Source: Anisus vortex
Lineage: Eukaryota; Mollusca; Gastropoda; Planorbidae
DNA: 64,000 bases
Direction of reading: 5' to 3'
NCBI GenBank assembly: GCA_949126835.1
Contig: OX421501.1
Location: 62,001-126,000, forward strand
The translations under genes and the position numbers were made by a program. Positions within the stretch are counted from its first letter, which is position 1. Every line of letters starts with the position of its first letter. The notes under the pieces were generated by a model, which was not told the DNA's origin, made no database searches, and saw nothing but the letters and a program-made list of their open reading frames with translations. Positions 43,101-56,599 of the stretch are shown here, piece after piece.

Positions 43101-46100
43101 TCGGCACTACCTCTTAGTACGTCGGAGCTACCTTTTAGTAGGTCGGCGCTACCTTTTAGTAGGTCGGCGCTACATTTGAGTAGGTCGGCGCTACCGCTGG
43201 GTAGGTCGGCGCTACCGCTGGGTAGGTCTGCACTACCGCTGAGTAGGTCGGCGCTACAGCTGAGTAGGTCGGCGCTACAGCTGAGTAGGTCGGCGCTACC
43301 TTTGAGTAGGTCGGCGCTACCTTTGAGTAGGTCGGCGCAACCTTTTAGTAGGTCGGCGCAACCTTTTAGTAGGTCGGCGCTACCTTTGAGTAGGTCGGCG
43401 CCACCGCTAAGTAGGTCGGCGCTTTCGCTGGGTAGGTCGGCGCTACCGCTGGGTAGGTCGGCGCTACCGCTGGGTAGGTCTGCGCTACCTCTGAGTACGT
43501 CGGCGCTACCTTTTAGTAGGTCGGCACTACCTTTGAGTAGAACGGCGCCACCGCTAAGTAGGTCGGCGCTACCGCTTGGTAGGTCCGCGCTACCGCTGAG
43601 TAGGTCGGCGCTACAGCTGAGTACGTCGGCGCTACCTTTTAGTAGGTCGGCGCTATCTTTATGTAGGTCGGCGCAACCTTTTAGTAGGTCGGCGCTACCT
43701 TTGAGTAGGTCGGCGCCACGGCTTAGTAGGTCGGCGCTACCGCTGGGTAGGTCGGCGCTACCGCTGGGTAGGTCGGCTCTACCGCTGGGTAGGTCGGTGC
43801 TACCGCTCGGTAAGTCGGCGCTACCTCTGAGTACGTCGGCGCTACCTTTTAGTAGGTCGGCGCTACCTTTGAGTAGAACGGCGCCACCGCTAAGTAGGTC
43901 GGCGCTGCCGCTGGGTAGGTCGGCGCTACCGCTAGGTAGGTCGGCGCTACCGCTGGGTAGGTCGGCGCTACCGCTGGGTAGGTCGACGCTGCCTCTGGGT
44001 AGGTCGGCGCTACCGCTAAGTAGGTCGGCGCTAAAGCTGACTACGTCGGCGCTACCTTTTAGTAGGTCGGCGCTACCTTTTAGTAGGTCGGCGCTACCTT
44101 TGAGTAGGTCAGTGCCACCGCTAAGTAGGTCGGCGCTACCGCTGGGTAGGTCGGCGCTACAGCTGGGTAGGTCGGCGCTACCGCTGGGTAGGTCGGCGCT
44201 ACCGCTGGGTAGGTCGGCGCTACCGCTGGGTAGGTCGGCGCTACCGCTGGGTAGGTCGGCGCTACCGCTGGGTAGGTCGGCGCTACAGCTGAGTACGTCG
44301 GCGCTACCTTTTAGTAGGTCGGCGCTACCTTTTAGTAGGTCGGCGCTACCTTTGAGTAGGTCGGTGCCACCGCTAAGTAGGTCGGCGCTACCGCTGGGTA
44401 GGTCGGCGCTACCGCTGGGTAGGTCGGCGCTACAGCTGAGTTCGTCGGCGCTACCTTTTAGTAGGTCGGCGCTATCTTTTAGTAGGTCGGCGCCACCGCT
44501 AAGTAGGTCGGCGCTACCGCTGGGTAGGTCGGCGCTACCGCTGGGTAGGTCGGCGCTACCTCTGAGTATGTCGGTTCTACCGTTTAGTAGGTCAACGCTA
44601 CCTTTGAGTAGGTCAGCGCTACCTCTGAGTACGTCGGCGCTACCTTTGAGTAGGTCGGCGCTTCCGCTGAGTAGGTCGGCGCTACAGCTGAGTTCATTGG
44701 CGCTACCTTTTAGTAGGTCGGCGCTACCTTTGAGTAGGTCAACGCAACCTTTTAGTAGGTTGGCGCTACCTTTGAGTAGGTCAGCGCCACCGCTAAGTAG
44801 GTCGCCGCTACCGCTGGGTAGGTCGGCGCTACCGCTGGATAGGTTGGCGCTACCGCTGGGTAGGTCGGCGCTACCGCTGATTAGGTCGGCGCTACCTCTG
44901 AGTACGTCGGCGCTACCTTTTAGTAGGTCGGTGCTACCTTTGAGTAGGTCGGCGCCACCGCTAAGTAGGTCGGCGTTACCAATGGGTAGATCGGCGCTAC
45001 CGCTAAGTAGGTCGCCGCTACAGCTGAGTACGTCGGCGCTACAGCTGAGTACGTCGGCGCTACCTTTTAGTAGGTCGGCGCTACCGCTGGGTAAGTCGAC
45101 ACTACCGCTGGGTAGGTTGGCGCTACTTCTGAGTAGGTCGGCGTTAAAGCTTGGTAAGTCGGCGCTACCGCTGAGTAGTTCGGCACTACCGCCGGGTAGG
45201 TCCTTTCTACCGCTGTGTAGGTCGGCGCTACCGCTGGGTAGGTGGGCGCTACCGCTCAGTAGGTCGGCGCTAAAGCTGAGTACTTCGGCGCCACCTCTAA
45301 GCAGGTCGGCGCTACCGCCTAGTAGGTCGGCGCTACCGCCAGGTAGATCGGCGCTACCGCTGGGTAGGTCGGCGCTACCGCTGCTTAGGTCGGCGCTACC
45401 GCTGGCTTGGTCGGCGCTACCGCTGAGTAGGTCGGCGCTTGAGCTGAGTACGTCGGCGCTACCTTTCAGTAGGTCGGCACTACTTTTGAGTAGGTCAGCG
45501 CAACCGCTAAGTAGGTCGGCGCTAACGCCGAGTAGGACGGCGCTACCACTGGGTAGGTCGGCGCTACCGCTGGGTAGGTCGGCGCTACCTCTGAGTACGT
45601 CGGCGCTATATTTAGTAGGTCGGCGCTACCTTTGAGTAGGTCAGTGCCACCGCTAAGTAGGTCGGCGCTACCGCTGGGTAGGTCGGCGCTACCGCCGGGC
45701 AGGTCGCGCTACCAGTGGGTAGGTCAGCGCTACCGCCGGGTAGGTCGGCGCTACCTCTTAGTACGTCGGAGCTACCTTTTAGTAGGTCGGCGCTACCTTT
45801 TAGTAGGTCGGCGCTACATTTGAGTAGGTCGGCGCTACCGCTGGGTAGGTCAGCGCTACCGCTGGGTAGGTCTGCACTACCGCTGAGTAGGTCGGCGCTA
45901 CCTTTTAGTAGGTCGGCGCTATCTTTATGTAGGTCGGCGAAACCTTTTAGTAGGTCGGCGCTACCTTTGAGTAGGTCGGCGCCACCGCTAAGTAGGTCGG
46001 CGCTACCGCTGGGTAGGTCGGCGCTACCGCTGGGTAGGTCGGCTCTACCGCTGCTTAGGTCGGCGCTACCGCTGGATAGGTCGGCGCTACCGCTGAGTAG

Positions 46101-48639
46101 GTCGGCGCTTGAGCTGAGTACGTCGGCGCTACCTTTCAGTAGGTCGGCGCTACCTTTGAGTAGGTCGGCGCCACCGCAAAGTAGGTCGGCGCTACCGCCG
46201 AGTAGGACGGCGCTACCACTGGGTAGGTCGACGCTACCGCTGGGTATGTCGGCGCTACCTCTGAGTACAACGGCGCTATCTTTTAGTAGGTCGGCGCTAC
46301 CTTTGAGTAGGTCAGTGCCACCGCTAAGTAGGTCGGCGCTACCGCTGGGTAGGTCGGCGCTACCCCTAGGTAGGTCGGCGCTACCGCTGGGTAGGTCGGC
46401 GCTACCGCTGGGTAGGTCGGCGCTACCGCTGAGTAGGTCGGCGCTACCTCTGAGTATGTCGGCGCTACCTTTTAGTAGGTCGGCGCCACCGCTAAGTAGG
46501 TCGGCGTTACCAATGGGTAGATCGGCGCTACCGCTGGGTAGGTCGGCGCTACCGCTGGGTAGGTCGGCGCTACCGCTGAGTAGGTCGGCGCTACCTCTGA
46601 GTACGTCGGCGCTACCTTTTAGTAGGTCGGCGCTACATTTGAGTAGGTCGGCGACAGCGCTAAGTAGGTCGGCGCTACCTCTGAGTACGTCGGCGCTAAC
46701 TTTTAGTAGGTCGGTGCTACCTTTGAGTAGGTCGGCGCCACCGCTAAGTAGGTCGGCGTTACCGCTGCGTAGGTCGCGCTACCACTGGGAAGGTCGGTGC
46801 TACCGCTGGGTAGGTCGGCGCTACCGCCGGGCAGGTCGCGCTACCACTGGGAAGGTCGGTGCTACCGCTGGGTAGGTCAGCGCTACCGCCGGGTAGGTCG
46901 GCGCTACCGCTGGTTAGGTCGGCGCTACCGCTGGGTATGTCGGCGCTACCGCTGACTAGGTCGGCACTACCTCTTAGTACGTCGGAGCTACCTTTTAGTA
47001 GGTCGGCGCTACCTTTTAGTAGGTCGGCGCTACATTTGAGTAGGTCGGCGCTACCGCTGGGTAGGTCGGCGCTAACGCTGGGTAGGTCTGCACTACCGCT
47101 GAGTAGGTCGGCGCTACAGCTGAGTAGGTCGGCGCTACAGCTGAGTACGTCGGCGCTACCTTTTAGTAGGTCGGCGCTACCTTTGAGTAGGTCGGCGCAA
47201 CCTTTTAGTATGTCGGCGCAACCTTTTAGTAGGTCGGCGCTACCTTTGAGTAGGTCGGCGCCACCGCTAAGTAGGTCGGCGCTTTCGCTGGGTAGGTCGG
47301 CGCTACCGCTGGGTAGGTCGGCGCTACCGCTGGGTAGGTCGGCGCTACCTCTGAGTACGTCGGCGCTACCTTTTAGTAGGTCGGCACTACCTTTGAGTAG
47401 AACGGCGCCACCGCTAAGTAGGTCGGCGCTACCGCTTGGTAGGTCCGCGCTACCGCTGAGTAGGTCGGCGCTACAGCTGAGTACGTCGGCGCTACCTTTT
47501 AGTAGGTCGGCGCTATCTTTATGTAGGTCGGCGCAACCTTTTAGTAGGTCGGCGCTACCTTTTAGTAGGTCGGCGCTACCTTTGAGTAGAACGGCGCCAC
47601 CGCTAAGTAGGTCGGCGCTGCCGCTGGGTAGGTCGGCGCTACCGCTAGGTAGGTCGGCGCTACCGCTGGGTAGGTCGGCGCTTCCGCTTTGAGTAGGTCG
47701 GCGGCACCGCTGGGTAGGTCAGCACTACCGCTGAGTAGGTCGGCGCTACAGCTGACTACGTAGGCGCTACCTTTTAGTAGGTTGGCGCTACCTTTGAGTA
47801 GGTCGGCGCAACCTTTTAGTTGGTCGGCGCTACCTTTGAGTAGGTCGGCGCCACCGCTAAGTAGGTCGGCGCTACCGCTGGGTAGGTCGTCTCTACCGCT
47901 GGGTAGGTCAGCTCTACCGCTGAGTAAGTCGGCGCTACCGCTAAGTAGGTCGGCGCTACTGCTGGGTAGGTCGGCGCTACCGCTGAGTAGGTCGGCGCTA
48001 CCGCTGAGTAGGTCGGCGCTACCGCTGAGTAGGTCGGCGCTACCTCTGAGTACGGCCGCGCTACCTATGAGTAGGTCGGCGCTACCTTTGAGTAGGTCGG
48101 CGCTACCTTTGAGTAGGTCGGCGCCACCGCTAAGTACGTCAGCGCTACCGCCGGGTAGGTCGGCGCTACCACTGGGTAGGTCGGCGCTTCCGCTAAGTAG
48201 GTTGGCGCTACCTCTGAGTACGTCGGCGCTACCTTTTAGTAGGTCGGCGCTACCTATGAGTAGGTCGGTGCCACCGCTAAGTAGGTCGGCGCTACCGCTG
48301 AGTAGGTCAGCTTTACCGCTGGGTAGGTCGGCGCTACCGCTGGGTAGGTCGGCGCTACCGCTGGGTAGGTCGGCGCTACCGCTGAGTAGGTCGGCGCTAC
48401 AGCTGAGTACGTCGGCGCTACAGCTGAGTACGTCGGCGCTACCTTTTAGTAGGTCGGCGCTACCTTTGAGAAGGTCGGCGCCACCGCTAAGTAGGTCGGC
48501 GCTACCAATGGGTAGATCGGCGCTACCGCTGGGTAGGTCGGCGATACCGCTGGGTAGGTCGGCGCTATCGCTGAGTAGGTTTGCGCTACCTCTGAGTACG
48601 TCGGCGATACCTTTGAGTAGGTCGGCACCACCGCTAAGT

Positions 48640-49110
48640 AGGTCGGCGCTACCGCTGAGGAGGCCGGCGCTAACGCTGAGTACGTCGGCAATACCTTTTA
48701 GTAGATCGGCGCTACCTTTGAGTAGGTCGGCGCCACCGATAAGGAGGTCGGCGCTACCGCTGAGTAGGTCGGCGCTACCGCTGGGTAGGTCGGCGCTACA
48801 ACTGGGTAGGTCGGCTATACCGCTGTGTACGTCGGCGCTACCGCTGACTAGAACGGCGCAACAGCTAAGTAGGTCGGCGCTACCGCTGAGGAGGCCGGCG
48901 CTAACGCTGAGTACGTCGGCAATACCTTTTAGTAGATCGGCGCTACCTTTGAGTAGGTCGGCGCCACCGATAAGGAGGTCGGCGCTACCGCTGAGTAGGT
49001 CGGCGCTACCGCTGGGTAGGTCGGCGCTACAACTGGGTAGGTCGGCTATACCGCTGTGTACGTCGGCGCTACCGCTGACTAGAACGGCGCAACAGCTAAG
49101 TAGGTCGGCG
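48640..49110. repeat. 231-bp satellite tandem duplication
   Basis: Eleven monomers including the rare gaggaggccgg and ataaggaggtcgg variants are duplicated at an offset of 231 bp (gaggccggcg at 48,660 and 48,891). Confidence 0.9.
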
Positions 49111-50599
49111 CTACCGCTGAGTAGGTCGGCGCTACCGCAGAGTAGGTAAGCGCTACCGCTGGGTAGGTCGGCGCTACCGCTGAGTAGGTCGGCGCTACCG
49201 CTGGGTAGGTCGGCGCTACCGCTGGGTAGGTCGGCGCTACCGCTGAGTAGGTCGGCTCTAGAGCTGAGTACGTCGGCGCTACATTTCAGTAGGTCGGCGC
49301 TACCGCTGAGTAGGACAGCGCTACCACTGTGTAGGTCGGCGCTACCGCTGGGTAGGTCGGCGCTACCTCTGAGTACGTCGGCGCTATCTTTTAGTAGGTC
49401 GGTGACACCGCTAAGTTAGTCGGCGCTACCGCTGGGTAGGTCGGCGCCACCGCTAAGTAGGTCGGCGCTACAGCTGAGTACGTCGGCGCTACCTTTTAGT
49501 AGGTCGGCGCTACCTTTGAGTAGGTCGGCGCAACCTTTTAGTAGGTCGGCGCTACCTTTGAGTAGGTCGGCGCCACCGCTAAGTAGGTCGGCGCTACCGC
49601 TGGGTAGGTCGGCGCTACCGCTGGGTAGGTCGGCGCTACCGCTGGGTAGGTCGGCGCTACCGCTGGGTAGGTCGGCGCTACCGCTGGGTAGGTCGGCCCT
49701 ACCTCTGAGTACGTCGGCGCTACCTTTTAGTAGGTCGGCGCTACTTTTGAGTAGAACGGCGCCACCGCTAAGTAGGTCGGCGCTGCCGCTGGGTAGGTCG
49801 GCGCTACCGCTAGGTAGGTCGGTGCTACCGCTGGGTAGGTCGGCGCTACCGCTGGGTAGGTCGGCGCTGCCGCTGGGTAGGTCGGCGCTACCGCTGAGTA
49901 GGTCGGCGCTACAGCTGAGTACATCGGCGCTACCTTTTAGTAGGTCGGCGCTACCTTTTAGTAGGTCGGCGCTACCTTTGAGTAGGTCGGTGCCACCGCT
50001 AAGTAGGTCGGCGCTACCGCTGGGTAGGTCGGCGCTACCGCTGGGAAGGTCGGCGCTACCGCTGGGTAGGTCGGCGCTACCGCTGGGTAGGTCGGCGCTA
50101 CCGCTGAGTAGGTCAGCGCTACAGCTGAGTACGTCGGCGCTACCTTTGAGTAGGTCGGCGCCACCGCTAAGTAGGTCGGCGCTACCGCTGGGTAGGTCGG
50201 CGCTACCGCTGGGTAGGTCGGCGCCACCGCTGGGTAGGTCGGCGCTACCGCCGGGTAGGTCGGCGCTACCGCTAGGTAGGTCGGCGCTACCGCTGGGTAG
50301 GTCGGCGCTACCTCTGAGTACGTCGGCGCTACCTTTTAGTAGGTCGGCGCTACCTTTGAGTAGGTCGGCGCAACCTTTTAGTAGGTTGGCGCTACCTTTG
50401 AGTAGGTCAGCGCCACCGCTAAGTAGGTCGGCGCTACCGCTGAGTAGGTCGGCGCTACCGCTGGGTAGGTCGGCGCTACCGCTGGGTAGGTCGGCGCTAC
50501 CGCTGGGTAGGTCGGCGCTACCGCCGGGTAGGTCGGCGCTACCGCTGGGTAGGTCGGCGCTACCGCTGGGTAGGTCGGCGCTACCGCTGAGTAGGTCGG

Positions 50600-53500
50600 C
50601 GCTACCGCTGAGTAGGTCGGCGCTACCTCTGAGTACGTCGGCGCTACCTTTTAGTAGGTCGGCGCTACCTTTGAGTAGGTCGGCGCCACCGCTAAGTAGG
50701 TCGGCGTTACCGCTGGGTAGGTCGGCGCAACCGCAGGGTAGGTCGGCGCTACCGCCGGGTAGGTCGCGCAACCGCTGGGAAGGTCCTCGCTACCGCTGGG
50801 TACGTCGGCGCTACCTTTTAGTAGGTCGGCGCTACCTTTGAGTAGAACGGCGCCACCGCTAAGTAGGTCGGCGCTACCGCTGAGTAGGTCGGCGCTACCG
50901 CTGGGTAGGTCGGCGCTACCGCTGGGTAGGTCGGCGCTACCGCTGGGTAGGTCGGCGCTGCCGCTGGGCAGGTCGTCGCTACCGCTAGGTAGGTCGGCGC
51001 TACCGCTGGGTAGGTCGGCGCTACCGCTGGGTAGGTCGGCGCTGCCGCTGGGTAGGTCGGCGCTACCGCTGAGTAGGTAGGCGCTACAGCTGAGTACGTC
51101 GGCCTACCTTTTAGTAGGTCGGCGCTACCTCTGAGTACGTAGGCGCTACCTTTTAGTAGGTTGGCGCTACCTACGAGTAGGTCGGCACTACCTTTGAGTA
51201 TGTCGGCGCCACCGCTGATTAGGTCGGCGCTAACGCTGAGTATGTCGGCGCTACCGCTGAGTAGGTTGGCGCTACCGCTGGGTAGATCGGCGCTACCTCT
51301 GAGTACGTCGGCGATACCTTTTAGTAGGTCGGCACTACCTTTGAGTAGGTCGGCGCCACCGCTAAGTAGGTCGCCGCTACCGCTGGGTAGGTCGGCGCTA
51401 CCGCTGGATAGGTCGGCGCTACAGCTGGGTAGGTTGGCGCTACCGCTGAGTAGGTCGGTGCTACCTCTGAGTACGTCGGCGCTACCTTTGAGTAGGTCGG
51501 CACTACCTTTGAGTAGGTCGGCGCCACCGCTGGGTAGGTCAGCTATACCGCTGAGTAGGTCGGCGCTACAGATGACTACGTCGGTGCTACCTTTTAGTAG
51601 CTTGGCGCTACCTTTGAGTAGGTCGGCGCAACCTTATAGTAGGTCGGCGCTACCTTTGATTAGGTCGGCGCCACCGCTAAGTAGGTCGGCGCTACCGCTG
51701 GGTAGGTCGGCGCTATCGCTAGGTAGGTCGGCTCTACCGCTGAGTAGGTCGGCGCTACCGCTGAGTAGGTCGGCGCTACCGCTGGGTAGGTCGGCGCTAC
51801 CGCTGGGTAGGTCGGCGCTACCGCTGGGTAGGTCGGCGCTACCGCTGAGTAGGTCGGCGCTACCGCTGGGTAGGTCGGTGCTACCGCTGAGTAGGTCGGC
51901 GCTACCTCTGAGTACGTCGGCGCTACCTTTTAGTAGGTCGGTGCTAACTTTGAATAGGTAGGCGCCACCTCTAAGTAGGTCGGCGCTACCGCCTCGTTGG
52001 TCGGCGCTACCGCCGGGTAGATCGGCGCTACCGCTGGGTAGGTCGGCGCCACCGCTGGGTAGGTCGGCGCTACCGCTGGGTAGGTCGGCGCTACCGCTGA
52101 GTAGGTCGGCGCTACCACTAGGTAGGTCGGGGCTACCGTTGGGTAGGTCGGCGCTACCTTTGAGTAGGTCGGCGCCACCGCTAAGTAGGTCGGCGTTACC
52201 GCTGGGTAGGTCGGCGCAACCGCAGGGTAGGTCGGCGCTACCGCCGGGTAGGTCGCGCAACCGCTGGGAAGGTCCTCGCTACCGCTGGGTACGTCGGCGC
52301 TACCTTTTAGTAGGTCGGCGCTACCTTTGAGTAGAACGGCGCCACCGCTAAGTAGGTCGGCGCTGCCGCTGGGCAGGTCGTCGCTACCGCTAGGTAGGTC
52401 GGCGCTACCGCTGGGTAGGTCGGCGCTACCGCTGGGTAGGTCGGCGCTGCCGCTGGGTAGGTCGGCGCTACCGCTGAGTAGGTAGGCGCTACAGCTGAGT
52501 ACGTCGGCCTACCTTTTAGTAGGTCGGCGCTACCTCTGAGTACGTAGGCGCTACCTTTTAGTAGGTTGGCGCTACCTACGAGTAGGTCGGCACTACCTTT
52601 GAGTATGTCGGCGCCACCGCTGATTAGGTCGGCGCTAACGCTGAGTATGTCGGCGCTACCGCTGAGTAGGTTGGCGCTACCGCTGGGTAGATCGGCGCTA
52701 CCTCTGAGTAAGTCGGCGATACCTTTTAGTAGGTCGGCACTACCTTTGAGTAGGTCGGCGCCACCGCTAAGTAGGTCGCCGCTACCGCTGGGTAGGTCGG
52801 CGCTACCGCTGGATAGGTCGGCGCTACAGCTGGGTAGGTTGGCGCTACCGCTGAGTAGGTCGGTGCTACCTCTGAGTACGTCGGCGCTACCTTTGAGTAG
52901 GTCGGCACTACCTTTGAGTAGGTCGGCGCCACCGCTGGGTAGGTCAGCTATACCGCTGAGTAGGTCGGCGCTACAGATGACTACGTCGGTGCTACCTTTT
53001 AGTAGCTTGGCGCTACCTTTGAGTAGGTCGGCGCAACCTTATAGTAGGTCGGCGCTACCTTTGATTAGGTCGGCGCCACCGCTAAGTAGGTCGGCGCTAC
53101 CGCTGGGTAGGTCGGCGCTATCGCTAGGTAGGTCGGCTCTACCGCTGAGTAGGTCGGCGCTACCGCTGAGTAGGTCGGCGCTACCGCTGGGTAGGTCGGC
53201 GCTACCGCTGGGTAGGTCGGCGCTACCGCTGGGTAGGTCGGCGCTACCGCTGAGTAGGTCGGCGCTACCGCTGGGTAGGTCGGTGCTACCGCTGAGTAGG
53301 TCGGCGCTACCTCTGAGTACGTCGGCGCTACCTTTTAGTAGGTCGGTGCTAACTTTGAATAGGTAGGCGCCACCTCTAAGTAGGTCGGCGCTACCGCCTC
53401 GTTGGTCGGCGCTACCGCCGGGTAGATCGGCGCTACCGCTGAATAGGTCGGCGCCACCGCTGGGTAGGTCGGCGCTACCGCTGGGTAGGTCGGCGCTACC

Positions 53501-55600
53501 GCTGAGTAGGTCGGCGCTACCACTAGGTAGGTCGGGGCTACCGTTGGGTAGGTCGGCGCTACCTCTGAGTACGTCGGTGCTACCTTTTCGTAGGTCGGCG
53601 CTACCTTTGAGTAGGTCGGCGCCACCGCTAAGTCGGTCGGCGCTACCGCTGAGTACGTCGGCGCTTTCTTTTAGTAGGTCGGCGCTACCTTTGAGTAGGT
53701 CGGCGCCAACGCTAAGTAGGTCGGCGCTACCGCTAGGTAGGTCGGCGCTACCGCTGGGTAGGTCGGCGATACCGCTGGGTAGGTCGGCGCTACCGCTGAG
53801 TAGGTCGGCGCTACCTCTGAGTACGTCGGCGCTACCTTTTAGTAGGTCGGCGCTACCTTTGAGTAGGTCGGCGCCACCGCTAAGTAGGTCGGCGTTACCG
53901 CTGGGTAGGTCGGCGCAACCGCTGGGTAGGTAGGCGCTACCGCCGGGTAGGTCGCGCAACCGCTGGGAAGGTCGGCGCTACCGCTGGGTACGTCGGCGCT
54001 ACCTTTTAGTAGGTCGGCGCTACCTTTGAGTAGAACGGCGCCACCGCTAAGTAGGTCGGCGCTACCGCTGGGTAGGTCGGCGCTACCGCTAGGTAGGTCA
54101 GCGCTACCGCTGGGTAGGTCGGCGCTACCGCTGGGTAGGTCGGCTCTACCGCTGAGTAGGTCGGCGCTACCGCTGAGTAGGTCGGCGCTACCGCTGGGTA
54201 GGTCGGCGCTACCGCTGGGTAGGTCGGCGCTACCGCTGGGTATGTCGGCGCTACCGCTGAGTAGGTCGGCGCTACCGCTGGGTAGGTCGGTGCTACCGCT
54301 GAGTAGGTCGGCGCTACCTCTGACTACGTCGGCGCTACCTTTTAGTAGGTCGGTGCTAACTTTGAATAGGTAGGCGCCACCTCTAAGTAGGTCGGCGCTA
54401 CCGCCTCGTTGGTCGGCGCTACCGCCGGGTAGATCGGCGCTACCGCTGGGTAGGTCGGCGCCACCGCTGGGTAGGTCGGCGCTACCGCTGGGTAGGTCGG
54501 CGCTACCGCTGAGTAGGTCGGCGCTACCACTAGGTAGGTCGGGGCTACCGTTGGGTAGGTCGGCGCTACCTTTGAGTAGGTCGGCGCCACCGCTAAGTAG
54601 GTCGGCGTTACCGCTGGGTAGGTCGGCGCAACCGCAGGGTAGGTCGGCGCTACCGCCGGGTAGGTCGCGCAACCGCTGGGAAGGTCCTCGCTACCGCTGG
54701 GTACGTCGGCGCTACCTTTTAGTAGGTCGGCGCTACCTTTGAGTAGAACGGCGCCACCGCTAAGTAGGTCGGCGCTGCCGCTGGGCAGGTCGTCGCTACC
54801 GCTAGGTAGGTCGGCGCTACCGCTGGGTAGGTCGGCGCTACCGCTGGGTAGGTCGGCGCTGCCGCTGGGTAGGTCGGCGCTACCGCTGAGTAGGTAGGCG
54901 CTACAGCTGAGTACGTCGGCCTACCTTTTAGTAGGTCGGCGCTACCTCTGAGTACGTAGGCGCTACCTTTTAGTAGGTTGGCGCTACCTACGAGTAGGTC
55001 GGCACTACCTTTGAGTATGTCGGCGCCACCGCTGATTAGGTCGGCGCTAACGCTGAGTATGTCGGCGCTACCGCTGAGTAGGTTGGCGCTACCGCTGGGT
55101 AGATCGGCGCTACCTCTGAGTACGTCGGCGATACCTTTTAGTAGGTCGGCACTACCTTTGAGTAGGTTGGCGCCACCGCTAAGTAGGTCGCCGCTACCGC
55201 TGGGTAGGTCGGCGCTACCGCTGGATAGGTCGGCGCTACAGCTGGGTAGGTTGGCGCTACCGCTGAGTAGGTCGGTGCTACCTCTGAGTACGTCGGCGCT
55301 ACCTTTGAGTAGGTCGGCACTACCTTTGAGTAGGTCGGCGCCACCGCTGGGTAGGTCAGCTATACCGCTGAGTAGGTCGGCGCTACAGATGACTACGTCG
55401 GTGCTACCTTTTAGTAGCTTGGCGCTACCTTTGAGTAGGTCGGCGCAACCTTATAGTAGGTCGGCGCTACCTTTGATTAGGTCGGCGCCACCGCTAAGTA
55501 GGTCGGCGCTACCGCTGGGTAGGTCGGCGCTATCGCTAGGTAGGTCGGCTCTACCGCTGAGTAGGTCGGCGCTACCGCTGAGTAGGTCGGCGATACCGCT
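50600..55600. repeat. Satellite blocks offset by 1,405 and 2,412 bp
   Basis: A block starting with the rare gcgctacctacgagtagg monomer recurs near 51,161, 52,566 and 54,978. The offsets are 1,405 and 2,412 bp, 2 and 3 bp short of multiples of 21, owing to short monomers such as gtcggcctacc and gtcgcgcaacc. Confidence 0.85.
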
Positions 55601-56599
55601 AGGTAGGTCGGCGCTACCGCTGGGTAGGTCGGCGATACCGCTGGGTAGGTCGGCGCTACCGCTGAGTAGGTCGGCGCTACCTCTGAGTACGTCGGCGCTA
55701 CCTTTTAGTAGGTCGGCGCTACCTTTGAGTAGGTCGGCGCCACCGCTAAGTAGGTCGGCGTTACCGCTGGGTAGGTCGGCGCAACCGCTGGGTAGGTAGG
55801 CGCTACCGCCGGGTAGGTCGCGCAACCGCTGGGAAGGTCGGCGCTACCGCTGGGTACGTCGGCGCTACCTTTTAGTAGGTCGGCGCTACCTTTGAGTAGA
55901 ACGGCGCCACCGCTAAGTAGGTCGGCGCTACCGCTGGGTAGGTCGGCGCTACCGCTAGGTAGGTCAGCGCTACCGCTGGGTAGGTCGGCGCTACCGCTGG
56001 GTAGGTCGGCGCCACCGCTGGGTAGGTCGGCGCTACCGCCGGGTAGGTCGGCGCTACCGCTAGGTAGGTCGGCGCTACCGCTGGGTAGGTCGGCGCTACC
56101 TCTGAGTACGTCGGCGCTACCTTTTAGTAGGTCGGCGCTACCTTTGAGTAGGTCGGCGCAACCTTTTAGTAGGTTGGCGCTACCTTTGAGTAGGTCAGCG
56201 CCACCGCTAAGTAGGTCGGCGCTACCGCTGAGTAGGTCGGCGCTACCGCTGGGTAGGTCGGCGCTACCGCTGGGTAGGTCGGCGCTACCGCCGGGTAGGT
56301 CGGCGCTACCGCTGGGTAGGTCGGCGCTACCGCTGGGTAGGTCGGCGCTACCGCTGAGTAGGTCGGCGCTACCGCTGAGTAGGTCGGCGCTACCTCTGAG
56401 TACGTCGGCGCTACCTTTTAGTAGGTCGGCGCTACGTTTGAGTAGGTCGGCGCCACCGCTAAGTAGGTCGGCGTTACCGCTGGGTAGGTCGGCGCAACCG
56501 CAGGGTAGGTCGGCGCTACCGCCGGGTAGGTCGCGCAACCGCTGGGAAGGTCCTCGCTACCGCTGGGTACGTCGGCGCTACCTTTTAGTAGGTCGGCGC

